A stretch of DNA of 64,000 nucleotides from the NCBI GenBank assembly GCA_019022495.1, contig JAFEKR010000027.1, forward strand, positions 595,501 through 659,500, given 5' to 3'. Below, piece by piece: positions 36,145 through 49,692 of this stretch (positions are counted from its first letter, which is position 1; each line of letters starts with the position of its first letter). The DNA is from Epichloe hybrida. Its lineage: Eukaryota; Ascomycota; Sordariomycetes; Hypocreales; Clavicipitaceae. The notes under the pieces were generated by a model. It was not told the DNA's origin and made no database searches. It was given only the letters and a program-made list of their open reading frames with translations. Position numbers and translations under genes: made by a program.

Positions 36145-39100
36145 TTTACACCCCTCTTATCCCCTTATATTAAAGATCTACTCCCCCTTAATCTATTAGA
36201 ATATTAAATAAAGCTAGACTATCTAGGACCTCTAGTTAATTTAAAGTTCCTAGTAAGAGCAATAGCTATAATAATACTATAGAAGGTATTAAAACTAGAG
36301 ATAGTAATAAATACCTTAAGAAAGGAAAAACCCTTATTTACACTAATCTATACCCTTATATCTCTATAAGACTTTAATAATATATTATAAAGAAACTACT
36401 CTAATAAATAAGGAGCTCTAAATATAAAAGGATAAGAATACCTAAGGAAATTAGTCTCTATATCCTTATAAAGACTAAATAATATAGAGAGTAAGGATTA
36501 TTTAGAAGAATACTATTCTTTAAATTTAGTAATAACTTCTATAGATAATTAAGAGATAAGTTTATAGTAAGGAGAGACCTTTCCTAGAATAGACTTTAAG
36601 ACTATCTCCTTTATAATAAAGTGTATATAACTATTAGAAAAGGTATAAAGATAGTAAATAATCTTAAAGAGATAGTAACCTAGGAAGAATTCTAATTCTA
36701 GACCCTTAAGAAAATTAAGGAAGCTAGGAAGAAGTATATAAGCTTCTAGAAGAACCTAGAGAATAAAGATTTCTTTTGTAATTTACTAGATAATAGGGAT
36801 ATTAGGACCTAATAGCCTACCCCTTTACCTTACCTATTAGTATAATTATTATTAAAGGGATTAATAAGCTAATCTCCTCTAAGAAGGTTAATTACTTTAG
36901 AAGTAAAAGTACTAAAGAATACTATTTATAAGCATCTATAAATAGCTTCCTTACTTATACCTTTACTATAAATAATTTAATAGGACTACCCTAAGAATAT
37001 TACTAATAATACCCCTAAGCAGGAGTATTACTAAAGAAGTTAACTCCTACTACCTAAGGTTAATAATACCCTAGTTAGAATAACCTAAAGAGTTATACTT
37101 CCTTCTCTCTAATATAAGGAAAAGGAAGATTAAAGGGAATAATAAACCCTAAGATCTTTACCTATAAGGCTACTCTCTTACTTCCTAAAGATTATACTAC
37201 CCCCTTTATAGATATAAAGGGAAGTACCTAGAGGACCTCTATAGACTTAGAGGCCTTCTCTAAAGTAAATTATAAACCTATTAAAGGTATACCCTAAGAA
37301 GTAACTTTATAGTGCTAATAACTATAATATCCTTAAATTAAAGCTTTAAATATTCTATAGGAAGTGTAAATTACTTAATATCTAGCCTAAATAAGCTAGT
37401 TATATATTTAAGGTTATACTTAAAGGAAAAGCTTTATAATACTATATAGACTATCTCTTAAAACCTAGTTAACTATAAGACCTCCTTATATTTATTAGCT
37501 ATATAAGAGAATAATTTAAGACTAAGGATATATAGTAAAGGTATTTCCTAGAATAAAATAATTTAACTCTATAAGAAATTATAAATAATAACCTAAGTAA
37601 ATTAATAATTAAGTACTTTAATAAACTTATAGAGAAGCTAGCTATCTTATAATAAGTAGTACCTAAGGTAAGCTAAAGTAAAAGGGCACTTTAGAATTAA
37701 CTTATAGGAGCTTATAAAGATATTCTAGAATATAAAGAAGCTATTATAGACTTACTAAAGGGACTATAGGAGTTTTATAAATAGGTTAGAATAATAATCT
37801 AACTTATTAAGGGAGAGAAAAAGAACTATTAATAATTCCTAACTAAAGCTATAACCCTAGAGTAATTCTAGACTAGCTAAAGATATAATAGGATAGGAAA
37901 AGAGACTTAATACCCCTTAAAACTATAAGGAAAAGAAGGAAACCCTTGCATAAAGAAGTGCTATGTATATAGTAAAGAAGGATACTAGTTATCTAAGTAT
38001 TTAGAAGAGAACTATAAGAAGGCGTATTAATGCTTTAAGAACCACTACTTTATAAATCTAGCTAATAACTTATATAATTTATTCCTTATATAGTATAAAG
38101 GAGAATAAGAGCTTTAATCCCCTATTAATAATAAGATTGCTTAGTATATAAAGAGTATTAGATTTAATAATAGCCCTAATAGTATAGATAAGCTAGTACC
38201 TATAAGCTTCTTTAATTATAGAACATAACTTAATAGCAAAAGAATAGTTTAATTCCTAATAAGTTAAGTAGCTTATTATAATCTAAGTAAAGAAGACCCC
38301 TTCTAGTAGGAACTCTTAAGTAAAGCTTTAGTAATATTTACACTAGAAGATTACTATTCTTATATAATATTCTAAGAGATTATACCTAATATAGGAGCTA
38401 TAAAGTTCTCTATAGTAGGGCACCCTTAATTCCTTACTTTATAATATTAAATACCTAAGCTACTACTTAATAAATCAAAAGTAAAGAAGGTAGTAATTAG
38501 ATTTAGCGCGGGAGAACTAATTATTACGCTTAGAGTAGCTAATATGCCTACCCCCTTTAGAGATATTCTCTTTTAGGTAATACTAATAAACACTTTATTT
38601 CTCTTATCCCTTAATAATATAGATTATTTATAAATTAACTTTAATATCTCTAAGAATATACTATAATAAGGAAATATTAAAGTCCCTATAATACGTAAAT
38701 AGGGGTATGCTTAGATGCTACTTATATAGAAAGAAGAAGTAATTACTTAGAGTTACCTTATAGAAGGTAAGCTATAGTAATTATATTATTACTTTACGTA
38801 TTTATTAATCTAATAACTATATAAGGTTCTCTGGAATTTAGGATATAATATTAATATTAAGGCTATTAAGGAGCTAATAAGAATTTACTACTAATACTAG
38901 ATATATGTAAATAGCCTTAATTACTTTAAATTTACTCTTAAGGATAAGTATAGCTTTAACTATAAGGTAATAATAGATATTTTCTACCTTAATAGTAACT
39001 ACCCTATACTTTATACTATAACTATAGCTATAGTGTTTAACATAGCGAAATTCCTTAATAATATCTCTACGAAAATAACCTAGGAAGCCCTCTAGATATA

Positions 39101-39241
39101 CTAGATTAATGCTTATCTAGGCCCTCTGGATTTTATTATTATAGACGCTAGAATAAACTTTCATAGTGATGAATTTAGATAATTTATAGCTTTAATATTA
39201 ATTTTAATTAAGGAAGTCCCTATTAAGGTATACTATAGTAT

Positions 39242-39508
39242 TGTCAGGAGCACGGAGGCCAGGGAGTCGCGGATAGGACGGTCACATAATGGAGCCCTTA
39301 GATAAGCCTTAGCCTACGCGGATAACTAAGTAGCTACTAGATAGCTATATGCATATAGTAAGGTATTTAGACAAGGACTGCCTATAAGAGATATAGGAGG
39401 TTAGAGTTTAAGACCTTTATATACCTACCCCTAAGTAGTAGCTCTCTAGCTATAACTAAGAACCTTAGCCTTCACTCCGTTTATATCTCCCCCACCACAG
39501 TCGTGACA
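39242..39508 (+). repeat. Solo LTR-E, copy 2
   Basis: 267 bp, TGTCAGGAGCACGG ... CACAGTCGTGACA, in the Copia-B integrase region, flanked by AGTAT at 39237-39241 and 39509-39513. The empty site is visible in the related Copia-A copies (ACTATAGTATTAGTAAGG, about 22,750). The first 60 bases are nearly free of RIP changes. The terminal TGTCA/TGACA forms a short inverted repeat. Confidence 0.93.
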
Positions 39509-40797
39509 AGTATTAGGAAGGTTAAAAGGTATTATAAGCTACTCTAAAGAGCTTATAATATAATTAGGCGTAAATATCCTATAACACCTAAACCTATTAC
39601 CCTATAAATAATAATAAAGGCCCTAAATAACACTATAGGCCCTAATAGCCTTATTCTAACCTTTCTTATCTTTAGAGCTTACTTATATATAATAAATAAG
39701 TCCTTACTATTACTTAATATTATATAGTATGTAATTATAGTATAGAAGGCTACTAAAGAGATTAAGAGGCTTTATGCTATTAGGAAAGTTAATAAGGCCC
39801 TTACTAAATATAATAGCCTAAATACCTTAAAAACCCTTAGTTTACAACTAGGATTAAAGGTTTAAGTCTAGTAAGAAGGTAAGGGATAGGCAGGCCTATA
39901 TAAGCTACTAGTAATAACTAGAGAGAGCTATATACTTAATATACCTAGAGGCCTAAAGACTTTTAGGTTAACCTTTATTAAACCTTACTATAATAATCCT
40001 AGTACAAAGAAGGTAACAAAGCCTAGTAAAGAGGAAAAGAAGGAAGGGTAAGAGGCCTAAGATAAGAATATAGTGCTAGTAATACCACTAAAGCGTAGGC
40101 GTAGAAGGCCCTAAAAGAACCCCCTTATAATACCTTAAGAGACTAATACCTTCCTATTAATAAAAGAGTATAGTAACTTAGCCCTTATAATTAAGCTATA
40201 TAAGGAAGGAATTATTAAGACCCTAGGTAAACCTTTTAAATAATTAATAAAGGTAGAGATTAATGCCCTAATTAAGTAAGGTGTATTTAAATTTATTATA
40301 TTTAATAAGGAGAAGTATAGTAGGATTTAAATCTTTAATTCCCGAATTATTAATAAGATTAAAGGTAAGATAATAGAACCCTATAAAAAGTCACGCCTTA
40401 TAATCCAAGGATGTAAGGATAAAGGGAAACAGGCTATCCTTACACAGGCCCTAATGATTTAATAAGTAAGCTAATGTCTTATCCTTATAATAGCCCTATT
40501 AGCAAGATTAAGGAAATTCCTTATCTAGCTATATAATATCTATTAGGTGTATATATAGGCCTATACATTACTAGAGCGGCTAATCCTAGCGCGCTTACTA
40601 ATTTAGATATAACACCTTTACCTACCTAGCATGATTTTAAGGGTTATAAAGCCCCTCTATAGGCTTATGAAGGCTAGAACGCATTAGTAAGTTACTTATT
40701 ATAAGTATTACAGAGAGAACCTCTAGATAGAAACCTTTACATATAATCCTTACCTACTTATAACTACAAAGGAAAGCCCTGATATTACGTGCGTTAG

Positions 40798-41064
40798 TGT
40801 CAGGAGCACGGAGGCCAGGGAGCCACGGATAGGACAGTCACATAATAGAGCCCTCGGACAAGCCTTAGGTTATACAAATAACTAAGTAGCTACTAGATAG
40901 CTATGTGTATATAGTAAGGTATTTAGATAAGGACTACTTATAAGGGATATAGGAGGTTAGAGTTTAAGACCTTTATGTACTTACCCCTAAGTAGTAGCTC
41001 TCTAGCTATGAATAAGAGTCTTAGCCTTCACTCCGTTTGTATCTCTCCTATCACAGTCGTAACA
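40798..41064 (+). repeat. Solo LTR-E, copy 3
   Basis: 267 bp, TGTCAGGAGCACGG ... CACAGTCGTAACA, in the Copia-B reverse transcriptase region, flanked by GTTAG at 40793-40797 and 41065-41069. Same orientation as copies 1 and 2. Confidence 0.93.
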
Positions 41065-42492
41065 GTTAGAATGTAAACTAATAATACCCTTAGCCTATTA
41101 GATAAGAAGTTCTTTAAGAAGGAAGAGACTTAACTAGTTACTATAAGCTTTAATATAAAGCTAAAGCAATTCCTAACCTAGGACAGTCTGCTTATATTTA
41201 ATAGAGGTATTATTACGCTAGAGAATAATGCTATTAAGATATAGCAGAAGGGATAGAGTAATAAGTTAGAATTAGTTCTAATAATTAATTTAAAGCGTAA
41301 ATACATTAAGCAGAGAGCCTAAGGCACTTATATTACCTAAATTTACTAACTAGAGGCTTACTTTAATTTATCTATTACTATATAGCACTAAGAGCTAACC
41401 CTAGAGAATATAAAAGCCCTTAACTATTACCTAAAGTGGCAGATAGATTACCTAGAAAAAGGCCTAATATTTATCCTAATAAACCTTAAGAAGGCAAAGC
41501 TCTTTGCCTTTGTAAATAGATTATTTACTAATAACTAGGACCTATCCTTATAACTAGGATATATACTTATCCTAGCTAATAAAGACTATACTAATAGTAA
41601 ATTTATAATTAAAGGTAATATTATACACTTTAGCTTAATAAAGAGTAAAAGAGTTATATAAAGTATGCTTACCTTAGAGGTTTATGGCATAGTAGCTAGC
41701 GTTAATATAGCTTATATAATTATAATAACCCTAAACCTAGTTACTAACTAACTAAAGCTCCTAAAGATCCTAGTTATTATATATATAGATTTATACTCCT
41801 TATATAAGTGCCTTATTAAGCTTAGAATAATAAAAGAGAAATACCTAATAATTAATATTATAGCTCTTTAATAATTATATAAGCGCTAAGAGCTCTATAA
41901 GATTTAATAGATTAATAGGGAGAATAACCTAGCTAATACCTTTATAAAGGCATTACCTAATAAGGCCCTTAAGAGCTTTATCTTAACTAACTAGATAACT
42001 ATCTAGATAGAGGGATAGGTTACCTATGCGTAATATATATATAGTAAGAGGAAAAGGTAATCCTCTAGAAGGGTAGCTATAGGGATAAGATAGTAATATA
42101 TAAGGGATCTACGCCCCTATAGTTAATATCCCTAGTAGCTATAGCTACGCTAGCTTACTAGGCCCTCCTAGTAAACTATAGAAATTAATAGTAGTATATA
42201 GAAGGAGGAAAGTATTATATTAGAAGGGGGAAGATATTATATATATACTATGGCGCGGAAGATATATTATTTTAAGGAAAGAAGGGATTTAGTAGGGATT
42301 CACTTATCCTTATATAGGCTTATAAGCTATGTAAGATTATTATTTCTCTTTTATTCATTACTATATACCTAGATAGGCTATAAGTTCCTTTCCTTATATC
42401 CCCTATTAATTAAATCCTTAATTTACCTTTCTTTTCTATTTCTATAATTAATATCACACGTTAATAATTATATTAAAAGAGAGAGGTTTTAG

Positions 42493-42793
42493 TATTAGAA
42501 TAAAGGTGATATTAATTACGCGTTATAGCTGTAATTACCTAGCAAAAGCTTAGGCCACGCGTACCTCACACGTGACCCACAACCTAGCCTGTTGATTGGC
42601 TAGGAAATATGGGGCTACAAACGCGTAACCCCTTTTTCCCTTCTTTAATTGCAGCTGCTAGCTTTTGACTTCTTTCTTAATAGAATTAATTAACAAAACA
42701 GACAACGCAGCCTAGAATAGATAATCGATGATAATACTATTCTTCGGGCTTACGACTGTATTACATTAAATTCAATACCCTGTGAATCCAACA
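42493..42793 (+). repeat. Copia-B 3' LTR
   Basis: 301 bp, TATTAGAATAAAGGTGATAT ... GAATCCAACA, preceded by the purine tract AAAAGAGAGAGG. It differs from the 5' LTR mainly by transitions. Confidence 0.9.
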
Positions 42794-43170
42794 CCTTACC
42801 TATTCTTTAATTCTTTTTTAATTATCTTATTAATATTATTTATTAATAGTTATATTAAAGAGAGAGAGTTTCTAGTATTAAAATAAGCATAATATTAACA
42901 AGGCAACGCGCCTTTGATTAGATAGGCGCGTTACATCGCGAACCTATATATCTAGCCTAACCACGCTATAATTAGGATTAGCATATATAGCCTCTTTGCT
43001 AATAACCCTAATTAAGGCCCTTTTTCCTATAATAAATAGTACACTCTCTTTGCTTCTATTTAATCTCTCTTTTACTTACTTTAAGAGACTAGAATATATA
43101 ATAATTACGTACACTTTAGTTCACCCCGAAAACCCTACGTGTAGGTCACTAGTATCCTATAGTACTAACA
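42794..43170 (+). mobile_element. Copia-A0 3' end with 3' LTR (42876-43170)
   Basis: Resumes the Copia-A 3' untranslated region after Copia-B (TTCTTTTTTAATTATCTTATT, as at 32,030). The LTR starts TATTAAAATAAGCATAAT and ends GTACTAACA, and is followed by CTAAG, the TSD of the LTR at 8350. Confidence 0.88.
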
Positions 43171-43427
43171 CTAAGGGATATTAGGCTTAGCTAAAGGACT
43201 TTTCTTAAAGTCTACGTAACCTATATATAAATAATATATATAAGAATATCCTTTTAAATAGATATTAGGGATAGCTATAATAATAATACTCTTAATGCTT
43301 TTCTTATTTAATTATATTCTAATAATAAGGTAAGTAGTAAAAGTAAAGTTATAGTAACTAATAATATAATAATATCTAAGGAAATATTTACTATATATAA
43401 GAAAGGGAAAAGTAAGTAATATAATAG
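43171..43427 (+). mobile_element. Gypsy-C copy 2, internal fragment (middle piece)
   Basis: Begins with the CTAAG target duplication and continues the sequence broken at 8349; matches the reverse complement of Gypsy-C1 at about 9,540-9,775. Ends at AATAG, the target site of Copia-A3. Non-coding in its present state. Confidence 0.86.
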
Positions 43428-43723
43428 TGTTAGTATCTACAGGATACCATTAACCTACGCGTAGGGTTTTCGGGGTGAACTAAAGTACACGTAATTGTTA
43501 TATATTCTAGTTTATCTTAGCAAGTAAAAGAGAGATTAAATAGAAGCAAAGAGAGTATGCTATTTATTATAGGAAAAGAGGCCTTAATTAGGGTCATTAG
43601 CAAAGAGGCCACATATACTAATACTAACCGCAGCGTAGTTAGGCTAGACATATGAGTCCGCAATGCAACGCGCCTAGCTAATTAGAGGCACGCAGCCTTA
43701 TTAATATTATGCTTATTTTAACA
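43428..43723 (-). repeat. Copia-A3 3' LTR
   Basis: On the plus strand it starts TGTTAGTATCTACAGG and ends TTTTAACA; the reverse-strand polypurine tract (pyrimidine-rich CTAGAAACTCTCTCTTTTT) lies just inside at 43724-43742. Confidence 0.92.
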
Positions 43724-43959
43724 CTAGAAACTCTCTCTTTTTAATATAACTATTAACGCATAATATTAATAAGATAATTAAAAAAGAATCAATAAACACG
43801 TAAGATTAAATAATCACAAATAACATCATAAGAAAAGAGTAGGGAAAGGGGCGTAATAAAAGATAATATTTAATCTATAAGCCTATGTAAGGATAAGTAA
43901 GCCTAATCTTAACACCTTTAATCTTATTAGATTAACATAAGAGCTATAATCGCATAACC

Positions 43960-46900
43960 CACCCTTCTATCCTAATAGTTGCTTTATTGCTTATAATAAA
44001 CCTCTTAAATACCTTATTTAGTAATGCCTTTGTAAATACATTAGCAAGGTTATTATTCCTATTAATCCATTTAATCTCGCAGATCTCTTATCGCTTATAT
44101 AATTAACGAAGAGCTATAATATTAATTATAAGGCGCTTCTCTTTTATAGTACTAAGCCTAATAAGGCATTTATATAAAGAGTATGAATTAGTATAGATAA
44201 TAATAGGAATCATAGGGAGGTTTAATTAGTGTATAATTAACCTAAGCATCATCAAGATTACATAAGCTATATTAGCACTAGCAACTATGCTATAAATCTT
44301 AAAGGTAAGCACACTTCTTATAACTCTCTTACTCTTAGTAGAGCTATAGTGTATAATATTACCTTAGATTATAAAGATACCTTTCTTTTAGACTTTACTA
44401 GCTAGGATAAGCACGTAGCCTAGTTAAGAAGTAAGGTCTTGGTTATTAGTAAATAATCTATCTATAAATATAAAAAGTTTTACCTTCTTAAGATTAAATA
44501 GTATAAACCTTAATCCTTAGTCTAGATTATTAATTTACTATTAAATTTATTAATTTAGGTTCTTTATATCTTAGGATGACAGGTCTTAGTATTATATAGT
44601 AATAAAGAGGTTAAAATAGGCTTTAGGCTAGTAAATTAAGGTAATATACGCGCCTTAAGCTTATTATTTTATATACGCCTATTTTAAATTAGTTAGCAGG
44701 ATTAATTAAAGCTTTCTACTCTAGCCTTTCTACCTTAGTGTAATTATATTATTTTTAAGAGTAATAATACCACTATTAAAGGTTAGTAAGTTCCCTATAA
44801 AAAGGATTTACTTTAGTTTAGTAGTAAAAGAAGCGGCTTTTAATTAATCTTCCTCTTATTAAGAGAACTTATAGTTAGATAGTCTAATTATATTATTAGT
44901 TTATATCCCTATATATATAAAGGTTAGGTTCTCCTTTATTATTATAAGGAAGTATAGGTTAAACATAGAGGTTATTATCTAGAGTATTTCTCTATAGTAA
45001 TAATAATATATTACCTACTAGTAGGTACTAGCTTCTATAATACTATATAAAGGCTTAATTACTTATATTATTATACCTATAGGGTATAGGTAATAGATTT
45101 AGATAGGGATTTAGGCTAGGATTATATAACTAAGAAGCGTTTGTGCTTACATATAGGCCTATATAATATTATAAAGCTAGAGGATAAGGCCTAGTAATAA
45201 TAACACAAGTATTATTACAAGGATTAATCACTAGCTAGCTTATTAGATTATTAAGGCCTATGTAAGGATCACTAGCTTCTCTTTATTACTATAGCCTTAG
45301 ATTATAAGCCTTAACTTCTTATACGAATTTGTTATCTTACCCTTTACCTTATTAATAATATAGGAATTAAAAATTCAAGTTCCACTATGCTCTCTTTTAT
45401 CATACTTAATAAATTTAAACACGCCTTATTTAATTAGAGTATTAATTTTAGCTCTAGCAAACCGCTTAAAGGGTTTGCTAGGGGTCTTAATAATTCCTTC
45501 CTTATACAATTAGATCATAAGCTTAAGATCAGAGCTTTCCTTAGCTAATAGAAAGATATTAGTCTTGTCTTTTATTTAATCTACGTAATTAATATTAGAT
45601 ATAATAATAGGAGGGTTCTTTTAAGGTCTTCTAAGTCCTTACCTTAGGGGATTAATAGGAGGGGTAGTTATAGGCTATAAAGGGGTATCTTAGTTCTCTA
45701 CGCTCTTAAGAGGTCTCTCTTTATTAGGATCTTTATAAAAAGGCCTAATAGAGGTTAATCTAAAGGCCTTAGGGCCTTAAGGGAGCTTAAGAGTGTAAGT
45801 CTTACCTTCTATAGCTAATAGCTTATAAAGGCCTCTCTATCCTTTGCCTTTGCGTTACATATATACAAGTAATCCTAGTAGGAGGTTAATAGTTATAGAA
45901 GTATTAGAACTATTCCTTATAGCAAGGGCATTGCTAACCTTCTATTAGGCATAAATACGCTTAACTTCCTTTATTACTAGTTAGATCGTAAGGGCTTATT
46001 ACGTAATATCTAGTAATAGAGGTAATTCCTTAACTATATAAGGATACACGCTAAAAATAAGGACTATTAGTATAAGACTATTTAATCCTATAGTATTATT
46101 CATAGCTTTAACTACTATTTATAACACTATAGGCTCTAGTGTTATTAGGCATTCTTATCTAATAATATTATAGGCTCTTCGGAGTAGCCTATAATATTAC
46201 TTAACCTTACTAATACTATAGTAAGCCTTAATAGGGATGTCTTTAATCTTAATTACTATTAATAATATAAGCTACTTGAATTCCTTACCTCTAAAGGTTA
46301 TTCTAGTGTCTATAATAATTAAATCCAGGGGGCCTAGATAGATATTAATCTAGTAAAGATAGAGTGCTTCCTATATAGTCTTTATAAAGATATCCTTAAT
46401 AAATCTAGCTATATTAAAGGATATAGCTATATTAATAACTTATAGAATAGGGTGGTTACCATTAATATATATAATATCTATAATAATTTCGTAATTATAA
46501 GCATATTTATCCTAAAGGGTAAATTTCAATTAATATAGGCTATTTACATATAATTAGCACTGCTAGTAAACCTTAGTTAGTTTCTTAATAGCTTTAAACT
46601 TAACCTTATGCCCTAATTTACATAGTAAATCATAAAGATATTAAACTAAGGGGTATCTAAAGCGTTAATATAATTAATAAAGCTTAATCTCTATAAGATA
46701 ACTCTAAGTAATACTTTCTTCTTTATTAAGAAGTATTTATATATACCCCTATTTACATATAATAGGAACCTTAATATTCCCTTACTATAGAATATTCTCT
46801 AATATATAAAAATTAATCTTTAGGTAAGTTATATTATTAAGGTATAAGAGAAAAGGAGTGTTTATAGGGATTACCTAAAAGAGAATAATTCTAAACAGAG

Positions 46901-48700
46901 TTAGCACTTTAATTAATCTAAGTGCCTTAATTAGCTCTCTAGGGCTAAATTTAATCTTTACTTTCCTAGTATCTAACCTATTAAGTATAATAGTTAGTAT
47001 TACACTTTATAAAGCTAAGAATTAAGGGTAGCCTACTAATAAACATCCTACAGTACCTATATTAGCTATAATACCTTTAAAGGTTCTAGATAAATATTAT
47101 CCTTTAAGTGTAAACATGCTTAGTACCTTATCTAGTTCCTAAAGATTAAATAAATCCTTCTTAGCTAGAGTATAAATCATTATATAACTAGCAAGAATCT
47201 TAGTAGTTATATAGCTATTATAGGTAGTCCTATATATAAAGAAGCTTATAGGCACTTAGCTATTATTATCTTCTTTGCTAAAACTAAGTTCTATTAGGTA
47301 TTAGTTAATATTATTATCTTTAGCTAATTTAGAATTATTATTACTTTTATACTATATTAGAAACATATTATATAAAGAAGCTATTAAGTCTATATAGGAA
47401 TAATTCTTAAAGCATTAGAATACCTTCTTCTAGTCCTTATCTAAGTACTTAGTTAACTAATAACCTTCTTTACTACATATATAATACTTTTTTAAGCGGT
47501 AAGGCTTACTCTTTAATATAAATTAACTATATTAGGCTTCCTTACCTTTCTTTTTATACCTATAGTTAGTCTAAAAGTATTCCTTAGTGCTAGCTTCTAT
47601 AAGGAATTACTATTAATTAATTAAAGCTTTAGATTTACTAATTAACATCCTTATCTATTTATAAAAGCATTAGAGGTTAATAGGAGGATTAATAATATAG
47701 ACCCTATATTCTAGGATTCCCTTATAGGTATTTAGAATCTAAATATAAAGATCTAATTCTAACTAAAATCTATAAGGATTCACCCTTTAGAGATTTAAAA
47801 GCTTTATTATAAGGTCTTTAAAGTATTTAATCTTTAATTTGTTAGGAGATCTTAGGGGTCTCCTTAGCCTAAAAGGTTCTCTAGGAAGTACTAAAGAGGT
47901 TTTCCTTTTAGTATAAACTTAAAACCATAGCCTAACTATTCTTATATAATTCCTAGTATCTTATATTTCCTTTAATAGGTTAAGAGCTTAATATTAAGAA
48001 TATTATACTCCTTAGTACTATACTTAATACTCTTATTATTATAAAACTTATTAAGATTAAGTAGTTACTTTAATAAGGATTAGCCTATCTCTTAAGAGGG
48101 AATAAGAATAATTAAATCTTATAGAAAAGGTACTATAGTTCTAGACTATAAAGAGGGATTATAATACCTTACTATAGGAGAGGAAGTAAGGGGTATCTAG
48201 GCTTATAGTTAAGGGCTTATAATAAGGGGATTACCTTTACTATTATACCTTTACCTTATACTTAGTATACTTAAGAATTAGTATAATAAAATCTAGGAAT
48301 AAAATAGGAGTAATAGTAGTAGCTAAGGGGATTAGGAATATTATAGAGTAATTAGTTAATTTATTTAATCTTTAAAAGAAGGGATACTAATAAGAAAAAG
48401 GTCTTTATAAAAGTCTTTCTTTACTATTTACCTCTTAAAGGGGAAATACTTCCTAGTAACTTCCTATATTTCTTTTTCTTTCTAATTATAGAATCTATTA
48501 TAATTAATAATATCTTTAAGTAAGATTATTATCTTATAGTAACTCTATAGGTCTATGTAAATACTACTAAAGAAAAGAAAGTCTTAAAGACTTTTTATAG
48601 CTTTAGAATTTACTACTTAGAATATCTCTTAGTTTTATTCTTTAAAGTTATTATTAAAGATAGTAAATAAGGTTTATAGGTATAGGTTTTTATATTTATA
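43960..48700 (-). pseudogene. Copia-A3 gag-pol, degenerate
   Basis: Read on the minus strand from right to left: gag; zinc knuckle about 47,440-47,500; protease FKGIIANIGTVG about 47,045-47,090; integrase about 46,050-46,840; reverse transcriptase about 44,450-45,600, including the KGKITNSYKK-type stretch; RNase H about 43,970-44,400. Sequence is collinear with Copia-A1 and A2. Stops in all frames. Confidence 0.87.
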
Positions 48701-49396
48701 GGTTACTTTCTTAATAAGAATCTAAGCTATAAGTTCTTTAGGGGTAGTATTTACTTTAAGATTAAATAATTTCTTATTCTCTAGTGCTTATTATATAATA
48801 TACTAGTGTAAATTAAGGGAGATATAGTTAAGAAGGTAAAATATAACTTATAGGTTAACTTCTTTTCTAATATCTTTAGTAAGGGAGGTATGTTTATAAT
48901 TAAAAGAAATATCTTAGGTTTTAAATCCTTCTAGTTAATCTTAGTATTTTACTATAATATTAGTAGTAAATTAAGAGGTATAGGAAATAGAGAAATTATA
49001 GAGGTTTAAAGGATTATAAGTAAAGCTATTATCTTTACCCCTTAGTAGGTTTAATTAAATAATTAAGGATAGGTTAGGTTAGTTACTAACTAGGCCTTAA
49101 TTATTTAATAAACATACTTCTAAGGGTTTATCTATATAATAGACACCCTAATTAAATAAATAAAGATAGGTTAGGTTAGTTACTAACTAGGCCTTAATTA
49201 AGTTAATAAGCTTAGATTTAGTATAAAGCTAGTTATAGTTACTTAAGGTAAAAGGAGAGCTAGAATATACTTTTTCCTTACTATATTTAGTATCTTAGAG
49301 TAGCACTTCCTCTTTTATAAGGTAAGTCCTTAATACTAATACCTCTTCTATAAACCTTACTAATCTATAGTATTTATAGAGATAACTACTAATTAG

Positions 49397-49692
49397 TATT
49401 AGTATCTATAGGATACTATTAACTTATATATAGGGTTTTTAGGGTAGACTAAAGTGCATGTAATTATTATATATTCTAGTTTATCTTAGTAAGTAAAAGA
49501 GAGATTAAATAGAAGTAAAGAGGGTGTGTTATTTATTATAGGAAAAGAGGCCTTAATTAGGGTTATTAGCAAAGAGGCTACATATGCTAATACTAACTAC
49601 GGCGCGGTCAGGCCGGATATGTAGGTCCGCAATGCAACGCGCCTAGCTAATCAGAGGCGCGCAGCCTTGTTAATATCATGCTTGTTCTAACA
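49397..49692 (-). repeat. Copia-A3 5' LTR
   Basis: The plus-strand right end reads CATGCTTGTTCTAACA, the reverse complement of the TGTTAGAACAAGCATG start. The part nearest that end keeps CpG-rich sequence, as in the other Copia-A 5' LTRs. Confidence 0.92.

Larger units (their letters stand above)
36153..42010 (+). pseudogene. Copia-B gag-pol, degenerate
   Basis: gag with zinc knuckle near 37,940-38,000 reading KKCYVYSKEGY.LSKYLEE; protease region near 38,385-38,430 (IIPNIGAIKFSI, from a DTGA-type site); integrase about 38,760-39,880 with YLGPLDFIIIDARINFHSDE, interrupted by LTR-E at 39242; reverse transcriptase about 40,150-41,500 with LYKEGIIKTLGKPFK and SRIINKIKGKIIEPYKKSR, interrupted by LTR-E at 40798; RNase H about 41,630-42,010 with KSKRVI.SMLTLEVYGIVAS and IKEKYLIINIIAL. 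Stops in all frames. Confidence 0.87.
33634..42793 (+). mobile_element. Copia-B, full-length Ty1/Copia element with three nested insertions
   Basis: 5' LTR 33634-33933 (TGTTGGAACAAAGGTGATAT ... TAATCTAACA), 3' LTR 42493-42793. CTTAC precedes the left end (33629-33633) and occurs one base after the right end (42795-42799), consistent with a 5 bp TSD plus one extra C. The surrounding Copia-A sequence matches 32,020-32,060 across the site. Without hAT-3 and two LTR-E copies the element is about 6.75 kb. It shares gene order and the post-LTR motif CTAATTAGTAGTTA with Copia-A but is clearly a separate family. Confidence 0.9.
8350..43170 (+). mobile_element. Copia-A0, outermost Ty1/Copia element of the nest
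   Basis: The left LTR (8350-8644) and right LTR (42876-43170) belong to one family and are flanked by the same five bases, CTAAG, at 8345-8349 and 43171-43175. Gypsy-C copy 2 continues on both sides, which fixes the target. The element's own sequence is 8350-9193, 18283-18577 and a right part ending at 43170; all else between is nested insertions. The right part (32379-33633 and 42794-43170) continues the frame of Copia-A1 rather than A0, so A0 and A1 appear to have been fused by homologous recombination with loss of the middle. Confidence 0.85.
43428..49692 (-). mobile_element. Copia-A3, full-length element without nested insertions
   Basis: LTRs at 43428-43723 and 49397-49692 (296 bp each), with TSD AATAG at 43423-43427 and 49693-49697. 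Total 6265 bp, the only uninterrupted Copia-A copy here and therefore the best template for the family consensus. Its leader shares a ~110 bp extra segment with Copia-A1 (about 49,075-49,190). Confidence 0.94.
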
